Virus record (IMG/VR): IMGVR_UViG_3300042564_003044
Coordinates: 1-25,884 of that record
Direction: 5' to 3' (one strand)
Origin: a virus
DNA length: 25,884 nucleotides
Below the pieces are notes generated by a model. That model saw only the letters and a program-made list of their open reading frames with translations, did not search any database and had not been told where the DNA came from. Below are positions 7,439 to 15,886 of this stretch, piece after piece. The position numbers and the translations under genes were made by a program. Positions within the stretch are counted from its first letter, which is position 1. Every line of letters starts with the position of its first letter.

Positions 7439-7492
7439 CTCCACACACAAAACAATATATTAATTAATAATATTCTTTTTTTGTAGAATGTC

Positions 7493-8668
7493 TTATAGAC
7501 ATTCAAGTTCAATTGTTTTACCACAAGGACCTGTTGTAACAAAAGCATTCAAAGTATTTTCTACTGCAGTTTGAGTAGTAGTATGTGCTTCTGGAACCAA
7601 GATAGTTGTGATAAAGTTTGGATTCCAATTCATACCATTTGCATTCTCATTTGGAGAAACTGTATGATAACCCAATACATATTGGCAATATGTTTGATTA
7701 CAATCAACTAACAAGTTTTTAGTTCTTGATACACCCAATTGAGCATAGTAAGGAGCTCCTGTAGTTTCAACTTCGCTGTTTAAACCATCGAAACCTGTAC
7801 CACCTGGCATTTCATTATACTCTTCCCATTGTAATTTAGCACCATGACCTTCTGGCAATTGCATTCCTGTATTATCTACAGAAACACTTGTAGAATTTGG
7901 AGCCCATCCTGAATTTAAAGTAACTTGAATAGATCCAATAGTATATCTATCAATAATAGCTTCTGCTGGAGGGAAACATCCACAATCTGCAGTGTTTACT
8001 TTGAAAGTAACTTCGATTGCACAAGAAAATCCTGGAGCAGGAACGATTGGTGCAACTGCATCTGCTGAAGTTTTTACACTTGCCACATATTTTGACAATA
8101 ACTCATTTGACTCAATAGCAGCTTTGAATTTTAAAGCAACTTCTTCACAATCATGTGTGTAGTCGCAATCTCCATCACATGTAGGACAATCTTCTGACTG
8201 TACTGAAATGGTTTCTACATGGTATCTATTTTCTGGATAGAAAAAGTTTAATGTAGGATCATTTACTTTGATACCAATTGAGTAGTTTTGAGCACAATCT
8301 GTACAAGAAAAGTTAAACTTAGCTTTGTTAGAAGCACCTTCTTGAGGAGCTTTAACACTTGCATTATCCATTGAACATGAAGTTAAAGTTTCTCCTGCTG
8401 CTAATCTAACTCCGTCTGAAGAAAGTTTAGAAGCGTTTTTGTCAACTCCAATAGCAACATAAATTGATTTTACTCCTACAATAGTAGTAGCATCTACTGC
8501 TGTATTAGTTTCAGCATTGTAAAACCCGATTTGACCTGGTCTTAAAAGATATTGTTTAGAAGTAGCATTGTAAAATGCAGTACCAGTTGGAACAATACCA
8601 TATCCTGTCGCACTACCTGCAACTGCAGAAGTAGGAAGGAACATTTGTTTTTGAATTCTTGATCTCAT
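7493..8668 (-). CDS. probable abundant virion structural protein, 391 aa
   Basis: Begins MRSRIQKQMFLPTSAVAGSA. Residues 20-80 (GYGIVPTGTAFYN...LRPGQIGFYN...VGVKSIYVAIGV) form a beta-rich N-terminal domain. The middle has Cys clusters (FSCTDCAQN, EDCPTCDGDCDYTHDC near 155-175, DCGCFPP near 228), and the rest alternates like beta sheets to an ECL end. No signal peptide or membrane segment. I do not recognise a named family; a tail or capsid-accessory virion protein is inferred from size, position after the head-completion genes, and the private strong terminator at 7403-7438, typical of highly expressed structural genes. It starts 22 bases after the 234-aa gene. Confidence 0.65.
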   Translation of the reverse strand: MRSRIQKQMFLPTSAVAGSATGYGIVPTGTAFYNATSKQYLLRPGQIGFYNAETNTAVDATTIVGVKSIYVAIGVDKNASKLSSDGVRLAAGETLTSCSMDNASVKAPQEGASNKAKFNFSCTDCAQNYSIGIKVNDPTLNFFYPENRYHVETISVQSEDCPTCDGDCDYTHDCEEVALKFKAAIESNELLSKYVASVKTSADAVAPIVPAPGFSCAIEVTFKVNTADCGCFPPAEAIIDRYTIGSIQVTLNSGWAPNSTSVSVDNTGMQLPEGHGAKLQWEEYNEMPGGTGFDGLNSEVETTGAPYYAQLGVSRTKNLLVDCNQTYCQYVLGYHTVSPNENANGMNWNPNFITTILVPEAHTTTQTAVENTLNAFVTTGPCGKTIELECL

Positions 8669-8690
8669 TTTGATTTTTATTTAAAGTTTG

Positions 8691-9395
8691 TTAAATTTTT
8701 GATATATTTAATATTTTATTTAATTGTGATTCAAAATCTATAGTATTACCTACATCTCTCATTGCGATTAATACTGCAATATCTATGATTTTGTTTGATT
8801 GGAAAGTAGAGTTTACTTCTATATTTCTTTGTACAGCTAATGTTCCATCAGGTAGCTTATAAGTACCTCCTCCATTAATAAAATCTTGGGGATTCCCTGG
8901 ACGTAAAGGTTTTCTTATATAAGTGATAAATACTTTATCAATATCAAACCCTTCATAATATAAGTATAATTTATTTCCAGACATATCCATGTTTACTCTT
9001 TCAAAAGTATAAGAAGAATTAAACATTGGATCATTTGCGTATATATCGTCCTTTTGTATGAAAAAATTCTTAATTGTTTTCTTTGGACAAGTAGCTGTAA
9101 AACATACTGAATACGACTCTAAATATCTATAATAATCTGAAGGAAGATCTGCTGTGTAATAATCATCGTTAATCTTAGTTACAGCAAGAGGGAAGTCTTT
9201 TATTTCCAACTCTCTAATATCATCTCTTCTCTTTTGATTTATTTCTAGCTGTTCACAAATATTTTCCAACCATATTATATATGCTTCCCATAAGTATTCA
9301 TCAATCTGAGGCACTAAGAAATTAGCATTCCTTAAACCATCTACTTTGTTAGCATGTTGTTTAAACTTATAATGGGCATCTTTAATTGAAAACAT
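8691..9395 (-). CDS. putative head-tail connector (ring/adaptor) protein
   Basis: 234 aa. The helical N-terminal half (KFKQHANKVDGLRN...VPQIDEYLWEAYIIWLENICEQLEINQKRRDDIREL) followed by a beta-rich middle (YYTADLPSDYYRYLES...) and a helical end is the layout of head-tail adaptor proteins that sit below the portal. The family is not proven by a diagnostic motif. Its ATG overlaps the stop of the 303-aa gene by one base (TAATG), so it is translationally coupled. Its place downstream of MCP fits a head-completion role. Confidence 0.55.
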   Translation of the reverse strand: MFSIKDAHYKFKQHANKVDGLRNANFLVPQIDEYLWEAYIIWLENICEQLEINQKRRDDIRELEIKDFPLAVTKINDDYYTADLPSDYYRYLESYSVCFTATCPKKTIKNFFIQKDDIYANDPMFNSSYTFERVNMDMSGNKLYLYYEGFDIDKVFITYIRKPLRPGNPQDFINGGGTYKLPDGTLAVQRNIEVNSTFQSNKIIDIAVLIAMRDVGNTIDFESQLNKILNISKI

Positions 9396-10306
9396 TATTT
9401 CATTTTAGCTTTTAAAGCCTCTTCTAGGCTTAGATATAATGATGAATTTTCTGGTTTTTGTAAGAAATCAATAATATGAATAGTATCTGTTTGAAGCTGT
9501 TCTCCATTAAAGAATACTTTAACATTTTCTTTTCTTAACACAGCATATTGGTACATTTTTTCTACATTAATAGTAATCTCCAATTTAGCTTTATTTTTAG
9601 GATCTGATAATTCAATAAATAAATCTTGAATTGCTGCTAAAGTTTCTTTATTTTCATTTTCTGTAATCTTAGAATACAGTAAATCCTCAATAATGATTTC
9701 TTTCTCGTCTCCTGTTAATTTAATACCTAATGCGGTACTCATATCTCTTTTTTGTGATAAAGTAAGCTTATTGTATCTTTCGTGCAATTTGCTTGTTTTC
9801 TCACGCTTAGATTCTCTTATTGTAGCGTCTGCTACTTCATCTTCTATAATCCATTCTGCTGTTGGATGTTTTGAAAGAGAAGTTTCTCCTATAACTGTCA
9901 TTGGATCTGCCGACATAATTGCATAAATCAATTCTTCTGTAGGTTTATTCAAGTCAAGAGTTTGAATATCTCTTCCTAATTTTGCTCTACACTTTGAATG
10001 TGTAAAGAATGGATCTTTTCTGTTAGAAGGATCTGCTGATGTGATTTTTTGATTAGTAATCTCATCGTTTAAAGCTAATTTTCTAACCAATGTATTAATT
10101 TGCTCATCAGTGTATCTTTGGTTAATTGGACCTAGATTGTATCTATAAGAACTTTCATCAAATTGAGGCCTAATTGTATTAGCGTTTGCTAAAAAAGCAT
10201 AAGATTCTGATGCTTGTCTATAAGCAGGGTCAATATTAACTTGCCAATGCTTATTTTTTTTAATGTTTGGGTAAATTTTTACCTTTTTGTTTGTTAATGT
10301 GCTCAT
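9395..10306 (-). CDS. hypothetical virion-associated protein after MCP, 303 aa
   Basis: Not recognised. Lys-rich start (MSTLTNKKVKIYPNIKKNKHWQVNID), then a polar region with many Asn/Arg (RPQFDESSYRYNLGPINQRYTDEQIN), a helical charged middle (residues 160-230, SKREKTSKLHERYNKLTLSQK), and a beta/alpha C-terminus ending EEALKAKMK. No Cys-rich or membrane segments. The leader carries the AAACACACAAA element 9 nt before the start. It is the first gene past the MCP terminator and tRNA-like element, and is coupled to the connector candidate by TAATG. A head-completion or internal virion protein is inferred from context. Confidence 0.6.
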   Translation of the reverse strand: MSTLTNKKVKIYPNIKKNKHWQVNIDPAYRQASESYAFLANANTIRPQFDESSYRYNLGPINQRYTDEQINTLVRKLALNDEITNQKITSADPSNRKDPFFTHSKCRAKLGRDIQTLDLNKPTEELIYAIMSADPMTVIGETSLSKHPTAEWIIEDEVADATIRESKREKTSKLHERYNKLTLSQKRDMSTALGIKLTGDEKEIIIEDLLYSKITENENKETLAAIQDLFIELSDPKNKAKLEITINVEKMYQYAVLRKENVKVFFNGEQLQTDTIHIIDFLQKPENSSLYLSLEEALKAKMK

Positions 10307-10315
10307 TTTTTTTTG

Positions 10316-10326
10316 TTTGTGTGTTT
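10316..10326 (-). promoter_or_regulatory. ACACACAAA leader element of the 303-aa gene
   Basis: Minus-strand AAACACACAAA ends 9 nt before the ATG at 10306. Equivalent elements occur at the same distance before the scaffold, 71-aa and 143-aa genes. There is no Shine-Dalgarno site, so this may be a translation-enhancing leader or a sequence tied to the transcript 5' end. Confidence 0.5.
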
Positions 10327-10335
10327 AAAAAATAG

Positions 10336-10409
10336 TAGCAACGTACTGGAAACGAACCAGTTTAAATTGGCTTATGAGACCAACGAGATGCCTTACCTCC
10401 CACCTGCTA
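10336..10409 (-). tRNA. tRNA-Met(CAT)-like element, acceptor stem imperfect
   Basis: The minus strand folds into most of a cloverleaf. The D-stem is GAGG/TCTC with loop TAAGGCA (GG and A21 present). The anticodon stem is TTGGT/GCCAA with the 7-nt loop CTCATAA (anticodon CAT at 10374-10376). The variable region has five bases. The T-stem is ACTGG/CCAGT with 7-nt loop TTCGTTT. The acceptor stem is poor: AGCAG pairs with TTGCT, then two mismatches follow, and one extra base lies between the T-stem and acceptor stem. The A58 position in the T-loop is T. It lies between the MCP terminator and the 303-aa gene. It may be a degenerate or phage-adapted tRNA, or a tRNA-mimic structure used for transcript processing. 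Confidence 0.5.
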
Positions 10410-10440
10410 AAAAAAGGGGTGATTAGGTGGCCCACCCCTT
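10409..10440 (-). terminator. strong intrinsic terminator after the major capsid gene
   Basis: On the minus strand AAGGGGTG (10433-10440) and CACCCCTT (10414-10421) form a perfect 8-bp GC-rich stem with an 11-nt loop, followed by a T-tract (10409-10415, the last two T belonging to the stem). It starts 16 bases after the MCP stop codon. It should limit read-through from MCP into the 303-aa gene and helps explain high MCP expression relative to later genes. Confidence 0.9.
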
Positions 10441-10456
10441 AAAGCCTATGGTTATT

Positions 10457-12034
10457 TTATTTTCCTCTTAATACTGCTGGAATTAACTCACCGCATTTTG
10501 TAACATCTTTTACCATGATACCTGCGTATTCCATTCTATGTACGGTCCAGAAGTCACCTGAGTGAGACATCATTGAACCTTGGTTGTTTCCGTAAGGGCT
10601 AGATAATCCACCTTCAAATCCGTAAGCAACATCTCTCTTAGATTTCAAGTAAGAAATATTTTTACCAAAACCGTCACCTACTCCGTAGTTTACAAATGTA
10701 AATCTTGAAGACTCTGCTGGATAACCATTCTCATCTAAAATAGTGTTGAATGTAACGTCATCGTAAGCTTTCATGTGCATAACTGTCAATGAACCACCAA
10801 ATTTTAATTTGTATTGAGTCCATGGAGTTTCAGTGTAAGACAATCCTGTTGGTCCACCTGGTACTAATGAAGTTCCGTCAGTTTTGATGAAATAGTCTTT
10901 CATATCTTTGAAGAAACCTTGAGTGATTTGGTTGATAGCTTCATCAAACAATCTCAATCCAATCTCTCCTGTCCACATTACAACATTTCTTTGATCGTAA
11001 GCAACTCTACCAAAGAAAATATCTTGTAAGAAGTCTTTGATAAGACCAATAGAGAATGTATTGTAGTACTCTCTGTATCCATCTTCCAAAATCTCTTGAA
11101 GACCTGGACCTTGGTTTACAAAGTATCCTGTAGACTCGTCAATTACTGTAGAAGTACTTCTTTGATACATCAAGTGAAGTTCTTTTTCCATTTCAAACTC
11201 TTTGTTGAATTTAACCTCTGCTACTGAAGTGATATACATGTTACCTGTATTCTTTTTTGTCAATGCATTAGCAATTCTTGTTTGGAAAGCTTCTTGGCTC
11301 TCACCTGCTTTTCTTCCTGCCAATATCAACAAATCTGCCTCAGATAAGTTACCATTCAATCTACGTTGAGCAGCATCACCTGTCATTTGGTATTGTTTTC
11401 TAAATCTTGTCAATCCAGAACGGAATTTAATTTTACCGATAGCATCAACACTCATTGAACCACCTTTTACAGATGCCTCAGAATAAGTAGAGTGTAATTT
11501 CATCACTCGTGTTCCTGGTGTAAACAAACTATTGTCTACGAACAAATTAGGGCTATCAGTCATCAATTTAACTGTGTACACTGTGAAAGAACCTTCTTTA
11601 ACTGGAGATTTACTTACACGCATGTTGAATTTTTTGCTGTCAGTGAATACTAATGTATCACCCTCAACATAAGTACCCAAATCAAGTTTGATTTTGAATT
11701 CTCTTTGAGCAATACCTTTAGTTAAGTTTCCTGGTTCAACGTCTTCAACGATAAGAGCTGGTCTATATCCTGAAACCATGAATTCCCATTCTACTTTGTC
11801 ACCTTCAACTGTGATAGTGTCAGAACCTTGTGCAAGTTCTAATAATGGAGATGTTCCATCGAACAATGTTTTCATAGAAGCTAACTGACCCATTCCACCT
11901 AATGCATCAACGTCAGTTTTAATTAAACCTGCTTGATATAAGTTGTTTAGGTTGGTATAGTTCATACCCCAGTTACGATCACCTGTAATCGTAGGAGCTT
12001 TTATGATACCGAATTTACTTTGTGATAATTTCAT
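10457..12034 (-). CDS. major capsid protein (probable HK97 fold)
   Basis: 525 aa, in the size range of crAss-like capsid proteins. It opens MKLSQSKFGIIKAPTITGDRNWGMNYTNLNNLYQAG, has a beta-barrel-like insertion (about 90-180, IVEDVEPGN...VYTVKLMTDSP), a long helical middle (GPGLQEILEDGYREYYNTFSIGLIKDFLQDIFF) and ends with HRMEYAGIMVKDVTKCGELIPAVLRGK. This ending resembles the last strand and tail of crAss-like MCPs (recognised by pattern, not by alignment). Gene order TerL, portal, scaffold, MCP supports it. Base composition is visibly less AT-rich than its neighbours, as expected for a highly expressed gene. It starts 25 bases after the scaffold stop; a CAAACAAAA leader lies 10 nt before the start. 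A strong terminator follows it. Confidence 0.82.
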   Translation of the reverse strand: MKLSQSKFGIIKAPTITGDRNWGMNYTNLNNLYQAGLIKTDVDALGGMGQLASMKTLFDGTSPLLELAQGSDTITVEGDKVEWEFMVSGYRPALIVEDVEPGNLTKGIAQREFKIKLDLGTYVEGDTLVFTDSKKFNMRVSKSPVKEGSFTVYTVKLMTDSPNLFVDNSLFTPGTRVMKLHSTYSEASVKGGSMSVDAIGKIKFRSGLTRFRKQYQMTGDAAQRRLNGNLSEADLLILAGRKAGESQEAFQTRIANALTKKNTGNMYITSVAEVKFNKEFEMEKELHLMYQRSTSTVIDESTGYFVNQGPGLQEILEDGYREYYNTFSIGLIKDFLQDIFFGRVAYDQRNVVMWTGEIGLRLFDEAINQITQGFFKDMKDYFIKTDGTSLVPGGPTGLSYTETPWTQYKLKFGGSLTVMHMKAYDDVTFNTILDENGYPAESSRFTFVNYGVGDGFGKNISYLKSKRDVAYGFEGGLSSPYGNNQGSMMSHSGDFWTVHRMEYAGIMVKDVTKCGELIPAVLRGK

Positions 12035-12059
12035 GTTAATTTAATTTTGTTTGAATATT

Positions 12060-13190
12060 TTAATTTATGAATTCTAATTTCATTGTATCAGGTTTAACTT
12101 TTCCTGAAGCTCTTTTAAGGCTTTCTGCCAATTTGCTTTTTTCTTTACTAGCAACTTCTATTTTATCTGATTTATCCGAAAGGCCTTCATATAACTTATA
12201 AGCCAATGCTACCATTTTTTCTGGATCAGATAAATAGGTGTTTAATACCTGTTTAAATTTTGTAGCTTTTCCTACTACTTCTCCTTTATCATTTCTAATT
12301 TCTTGAGGACTAAAGATAAAATCTTCAAGATTATTTTTTTGGTTTTTAGCAATAACAATGTTTTCGCTTTTACCTTTTTGAATTGTCTCTCTAATTTTAT
12401 TTACACTCTTAGTATATTCTTCTCTTTGGATACGAGCATATTCTTGTTGAGACTTAATAAGGCCTTCTTCTTGCTTTTCTCTAAAAACTTTCAAGTCAGC
12501 TTGTATTTTACTAGCTTGATTGAAAATTTTTCCTTTTTCTTTATATCCTTCTACTAAAGAATCTACTTCTTCGTCTTCAAGATTTTTTACAGAGCTTAAA
12601 TATGTTTTAACTAAAGCTGTAGCATTATCTTCATCTTCAATATCTACATCCACCCAATTAGTCTCACTATATAAGTTAATGTAATCTTCAATGTTTCCTC
12701 CGTCTTTAATAAACCTAAGAACACCGTCTACTTTAGGATCCTCTACTTTATAAACGTTTTTTACTATGTTTAAAGCTCTTTCTTCAAGAGTTTGCTCATA
12801 GGCTTCAAACAAAGTTTCTTCGTTTCCATCCCAATCTTCTGGAAGATTTAAGAGATTTTTTTCTTGTAACTCTGATGCAAAAACTTTTAAAGGCTCCAAA
12901 TCAGTTTCATCTGATTCTTCTTCTTCTTCAGCTACTTCTTCAGAAGCTTTTTTCTCGTTCTTTTTTTCTAGTATTGCTTTTTTCTCTTCTTCTGATAATT
13001 CCAGTTCATCTATATTATCCTCGTCTATTAAGTCTTGGTTTACTAGAGAGACATCATCATCAAGATCTTCATCATCTTTGTTATTAAGTTCATCTTCATT
13101 TAGAGTTTCTATTTTGTCTGATAAATTATTATTATCAAGCATTTCTTCGCTAAACTCTAAGATTTCAAAATCTAAGTTATTTTCTGACAT
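12060..13190 (-). CDS. probable capsid scaffold protein
   Basis: 376 aa, extremely charged and acidic. Residues 1-110 are dominated by Glu/Asp (SEEEKKAILEKKNEKKASEE, then EEEEESDETD). Residues 115-230 are acidic/helical. Residues 230-290 are a probable coiled coil (QASKIQADLKVFREKQEEGL...EYTKSVNKIRETIQK). The end (LNTYLSDPEKMVALAYKLYEGLSDKSDK...KLEFIN) is basic/amphipathic, a usual place for capsid-binding helices in scaffolds. No protease motif is seen. Its position between portal and MCP is the classic scaffold position. The ATG is preceded at 10 nt by CACACACAAA. Plus-strand open frames opposite it (12303-12557, 12875-13087) are low-complexity mirrors. Confidence 0.68.
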   Translation of the reverse strand: MSENNLDFEILEFSEEMLDNNNLSDKIETLNEDELNNKDDEDLDDDVSLVNQDLIDEDNIDELELSEEEKKAILEKKNEKKASEEVAEEEEESDETDLEPLKVFASELQEKNLLNLPEDWDGNEETLFEAYEQTLEERALNIVKNVYKVEDPKVDGVLRFIKDGGNIEDYINLYSETNWVDVDIEDEDNATALVKTYLSSVKNLEDEEVDSLVEGYKEKGKIFNQASKIQADLKVFREKQEEGLIKSQQEYARIQREEYTKSVNKIRETIQKGKSENIVIAKNQKNNLEDFIFSPQEIRNDKGEVVGKATKFKQVLNTYLSDPEKMVALAYKLYEGLSDKSDKIEVASKEKSKLAESLKRASGKVKPDTMKLEFIN

Positions 13191-13200
13191 ATTATTTTTT

Positions 13201-13212
13201 TTTGTGTGTGTG
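13201..13212 (-). promoter_or_regulatory. ACACACAAA leader element of the scaffold gene
   Basis: Minus-strand CACACACACAAA ends 10 nt before the scaffold ATG. A near-consensus -7 box (CAATTTTG, one mismatch to TAnnTTTG) lies farther upstream in the same 125-base gap, so a transcript for scaffold and MCP may begin here. The rest of the gap is A/T runs with only a 3-bp CCC/GGG hairpin. Confidence 0.5.
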
Positions 13213-13315
13213 AATTATAATTGCTTTGTAATACAAAATTGAAAAAAAATTATTTTTTTGTAAATTATTTTTTTTTATAATAAAATAATTTACTCTGAAA
13301 CCCTTTATTTACGGG

Positions 13316-15829
13316 CTATTTCTTTTCATTTCCTTTTTTCTTCATCAAGCTTATTTCTGTTTCAATTTTTTTATTCTGAAGTAAAATTTGCTCTATTTTA
13401 GCATCATTGAGGTCCGTAGCAGCTTCACTTTCATTTTTCATCATCTGCAACTCAATTAAATCGTTGGTGCCATCTTCATTAACATCATTGGCTCTTGCAA
13501 AACGTTCAGCATTTAACTCTGCAGCTCTTAAAGTAGTTGCATTTTTGTCGTCAGCCATTTGTTTTTCAATTTTCATTTTCTCTTGTTCAGATTGAATTTG
13601 CATTTGCTGCATTTGCATTTGTTGCTCTTGTTGAGCTTTTTGCATTTGTTCTTCTTTTGCTTCTTTTTGTTCTTGTATTCTATTTATGATATTTTTTACC
13701 TCGGTAGCATTTTCAGTAGTAAGAATCTCTGTAGCTACTCTTAAATCACCATTACTGTTTTGAATAATAGGTTGAATAAGGTTTTTTAATTGACCAATAA
13801 TTTCTGTATCTCTCAAAGTATTGGTGATAAATACTTTATAATTATAATTTGCAAAATCAGCCACCTCTGTGTTCAAAGTAGCAACACTTAAGTCCGAAAG
13901 AATGTAAGAAGCCTTTAAAGGATTGTCCTTGTAAATTACTTTACATATCTCAATATAGTTTTCTACAGTTCTTTCTTTTACATAATTATGCATGTAAAAC
14001 CATTTCTCTGTCTGATTAGAAGACTGTATAATACTTTGTTGATTATTACCTATAGATTCATAAGGAGATTGTTGGCCTAAACGGCCAGGGTTATAACTCA
14101 TAGATTGAGCCATTTTTTTCTCAATATATTCTAATAGTTCAATTTTTTGACTAATTTCTTGAGTGTGTGATAAATCTATAGATTTCCAATACTGAGGATC
14201 TACTCCTACAGTTCTCATATCTCCTTCTCTTGAAGCAGAAATTAAAGCCACTTTGAATTTCTTGATATAAGTCATCCATTGTGTTGGAGTCATTTCTTTT
14301 GGAATCTGCTCAGAAATACCCATCAATACTCTTCCTATATCTGTTTTCATCAATTCAATAATTTGATTGATAATTACATTGTACAAGAATTGCCAAGGTT
14401 TTCCTAAATCTGCAATAGCAATTGGAGCAGAGTTTCTAGCAGAATATACTGATCCTGTATAAGGGCCTCTTATTTGAAAAGGATTGTCAATATCTCTGTA
14501 TTGATTAGGGATAGGTTCAATTTTCAAATAAATTTTAGGATTTGTAAAAATTTTATATCCATGCCAGAATTCAGGAATAAATATAATTTCTTGTTTAACA
14601 TCTGTTTCTTTATTGAAAACATATGTTTCATCCGCAATAGTTTTTTCTAAGGTTCCATTTTCATTAAGCCTGAAAATATATTTTATTTTTTTCAAAGATT
14701 TCCAAACCACATGGGTTACACGAAGTCTTCTAATTTTAAAGTTATCAGTGTAATCATCTTCCCAAGGATCCACCCAACTAGGAGTAGCCTCTGAATCTGT
14801 AGGATTCATAATAGCATTAGGAATAATTTCCCATACTTTAGAATCACTAGGAGAGTTTAAAGTAGACTCATATTTATCAAATACTTCTCGCTCTTCTTCT
14901 GTAATAATATTACCAAATTTTTGGTATATTTCATATATAGATATATATTCATCATATGTACACCAATCTGCCTCATCTAAAAAATCTACATCTTTAGATT
15001 TAGCATAATTAAAATACAAAGGATTACAAGCTTTAATAACAGGCTTACCATTTAGTTCTCCTGTCCAATATATCTCTTCTCCTGAAATAATCACATCTTT
15101 CCAGCCTTTATCAAATACTAATTTAATTCTATCTGTTCGTATATGATATTGTAAAAGCTCATCTGTAAGTTTTTCTTCAGGAAGTTTAAATCCTTTGGCC
15201 ATATAGGTTTCTACTTCAATAGGAGTCATTTTGTTTACAGTTTCTTCCAGTTGAGCATCAAGGCTATCAGAAATTTCCTGTAACTTATTCATGTACTCAG
15301 GATCCATAGAAGGGTCCATCTGAGCTTTTATTTGTTCCATTCTTTTTTGATTGGCCAATTTAGCTTTATTCAAAAGATCCTGTTTAACAATTTTAGAAGT
15401 ATTTTCTACTAAAAGCTCTCTACGAGTTTTTTGTCTAATAGATTCACTTGTGGAGTTAGTGCTTACCACTCTCAAATTAAAAGGTCTTTTAATCTCTTCT
15501 CCTTCTAAGTCGTGAAGTACTGTTTGCAATATTGGAAAGTGAATAAAATCACTTTGATTGATTTCCATTTCAGGAATATCCATACCTAATTCAGTTTGAA
15601 TAGTGTTTCCTGTATTTATATAACTGTTAAAATCCATTCTACCATTGTATAACTCGTAGTTGATTTTAAATTTTTCTTTTTTCTCGTTATAATAATTATA
15701 TTGGTTGCATAGGTAATCCATTCTCTGCCTTGCCCAAGCATAGTTGTCTGCTATTTTTTTCTTATAACTCAACCTGTCACTTCCAGGAGAGTTTAAGAAT
15801 TGCGAAGTTAAACTACTATTTATTACCAT
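13316..15829 (-). CDS. portal protein
   Basis: 837 aa, the size of crAss-like and other large podoviral portals. Residues 30-70 (DNYAWARQRMDYLCNQYNYYNEKKEKFKINYELYNGRMD) and the central section (GKPVIKACNPLYFNYAKSKDVDFLDEADWC, then the Trp/Asp-rich clip-like region near 370-400) fit the crAss-type portal pattern. The stretch with PIAIADLGKPWQFLYNVIINQIIELMKTDIG looks like the channel helix. The C-terminal part from about 700 is a long coiled coil with a Gln/Met-rich segment (about 726-750), then DVNEDGTND (782-790), a DxNxDGxxD calcium-loop-like motif, then a Lys-rich end. It follows TerL by 57 bases; a -7 box lies in this gap. Role: dodecameric vertex for DNA entry and motor docking. Confidence 0.85.
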   Translation of the reverse strand: MVINSSLTSQFLNSPGSDRLSYKKKIADNYAWARQRMDYLCNQYNYYNEKKEKFKINYELYNGRMDFNSYINTGNTIQTELGMDIPEMEINQSDFIHFPILQTVLHDLEGEEIKRPFNLRVVSTNSTSESIRQKTRRELLVENTSKIVKQDLLNKAKLANQKRMEQIKAQMDPSMDPEYMNKLQEISDSLDAQLEETVNKMTPIEVETYMAKGFKLPEEKLTDELLQYHIRTDRIKLVFDKGWKDVIISGEEIYWTGELNGKPVIKACNPLYFNYAKSKDVDFLDEADWCTYDEYISIYEIYQKFGNIITEEEREVFDKYESTLNSPSDSKVWEIIPNAIMNPTDSEATPSWVDPWEDDYTDNFKIRRLRVTHVVWKSLKKIKYIFRLNENGTLEKTIADETYVFNKETDVKQEIIFIPEFWHGYKIFTNPKIYLKIEPIPNQYRDIDNPFQIRGPYTGSVYSARNSAPIAIADLGKPWQFLYNVIINQIIELMKTDIGRVLMGISEQIPKEMTPTQWMTYIKKFKVALISASREGDMRTVGVDPQYWKSIDLSHTQEISQKIELLEYIEKKMAQSMSYNPGRLGQQSPYESIGNNQQSIIQSSNQTEKWFYMHNYVKERTVENYIEICKVIYKDNPLKASYILSDLSVATLNTEVADFANYNYKVFITNTLRDTEIIGQLKNLIQPIIQNSNGDLRVATEILTTENATEVKNIINRIQEQKEAKEEQMQKAQQEQQMQMQQMQIQSEQEKMKIEKQMADDKNATTLRAAELNAERFARANDVNEDGTNDLIELQMMKNESEAATDLNDAKIEQILLQNKKIETEISLMKKKGNEKK

Positions 15830-15848
15830 TATTTAGTTTTTAAAAAAA

Positions 15849-15856
15849 CAAAATTA
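15849..15856 (-). promoter_or_regulatory. candidate -7 box before the portal gene
   Basis: Minus-strand TAATTTTG matches TAnnTTTG and would place the transcript start about 13 nt before the portal ATG. No -33 TTTG is visible. The 57-base gap is almost pure A/T, so a chance match is possible. Confidence 0.35.
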
Positions 15857-15886
15857 ATTAAAAATTATTTTTTTATAAAATTTAAT

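Noticed and set aside
12303-13087. Plus-strand open frames opposite the scaffold gene (12303-12557, 12875-13087)
   Set aside because: Low-complexity Phe/Leu/Ser mirrors of an acidic Glu/Lys coding sequence; no leader or promoter and against the direction of all genes.
13298-13318. Terminator after the portal gene-scaffold gap (CCC...GGG hairpin near 13300)
   Set aside because: Only three GC pairs with a long loop, and it overlaps the portal stop without a clear U-tract.
13407-13744. Plus-strand frames opposite the portal C-terminus
   Set aside because: Leu/His/Phe-rich mirrors of the Gln/Met/Lys coiled coil; no signals for expression.
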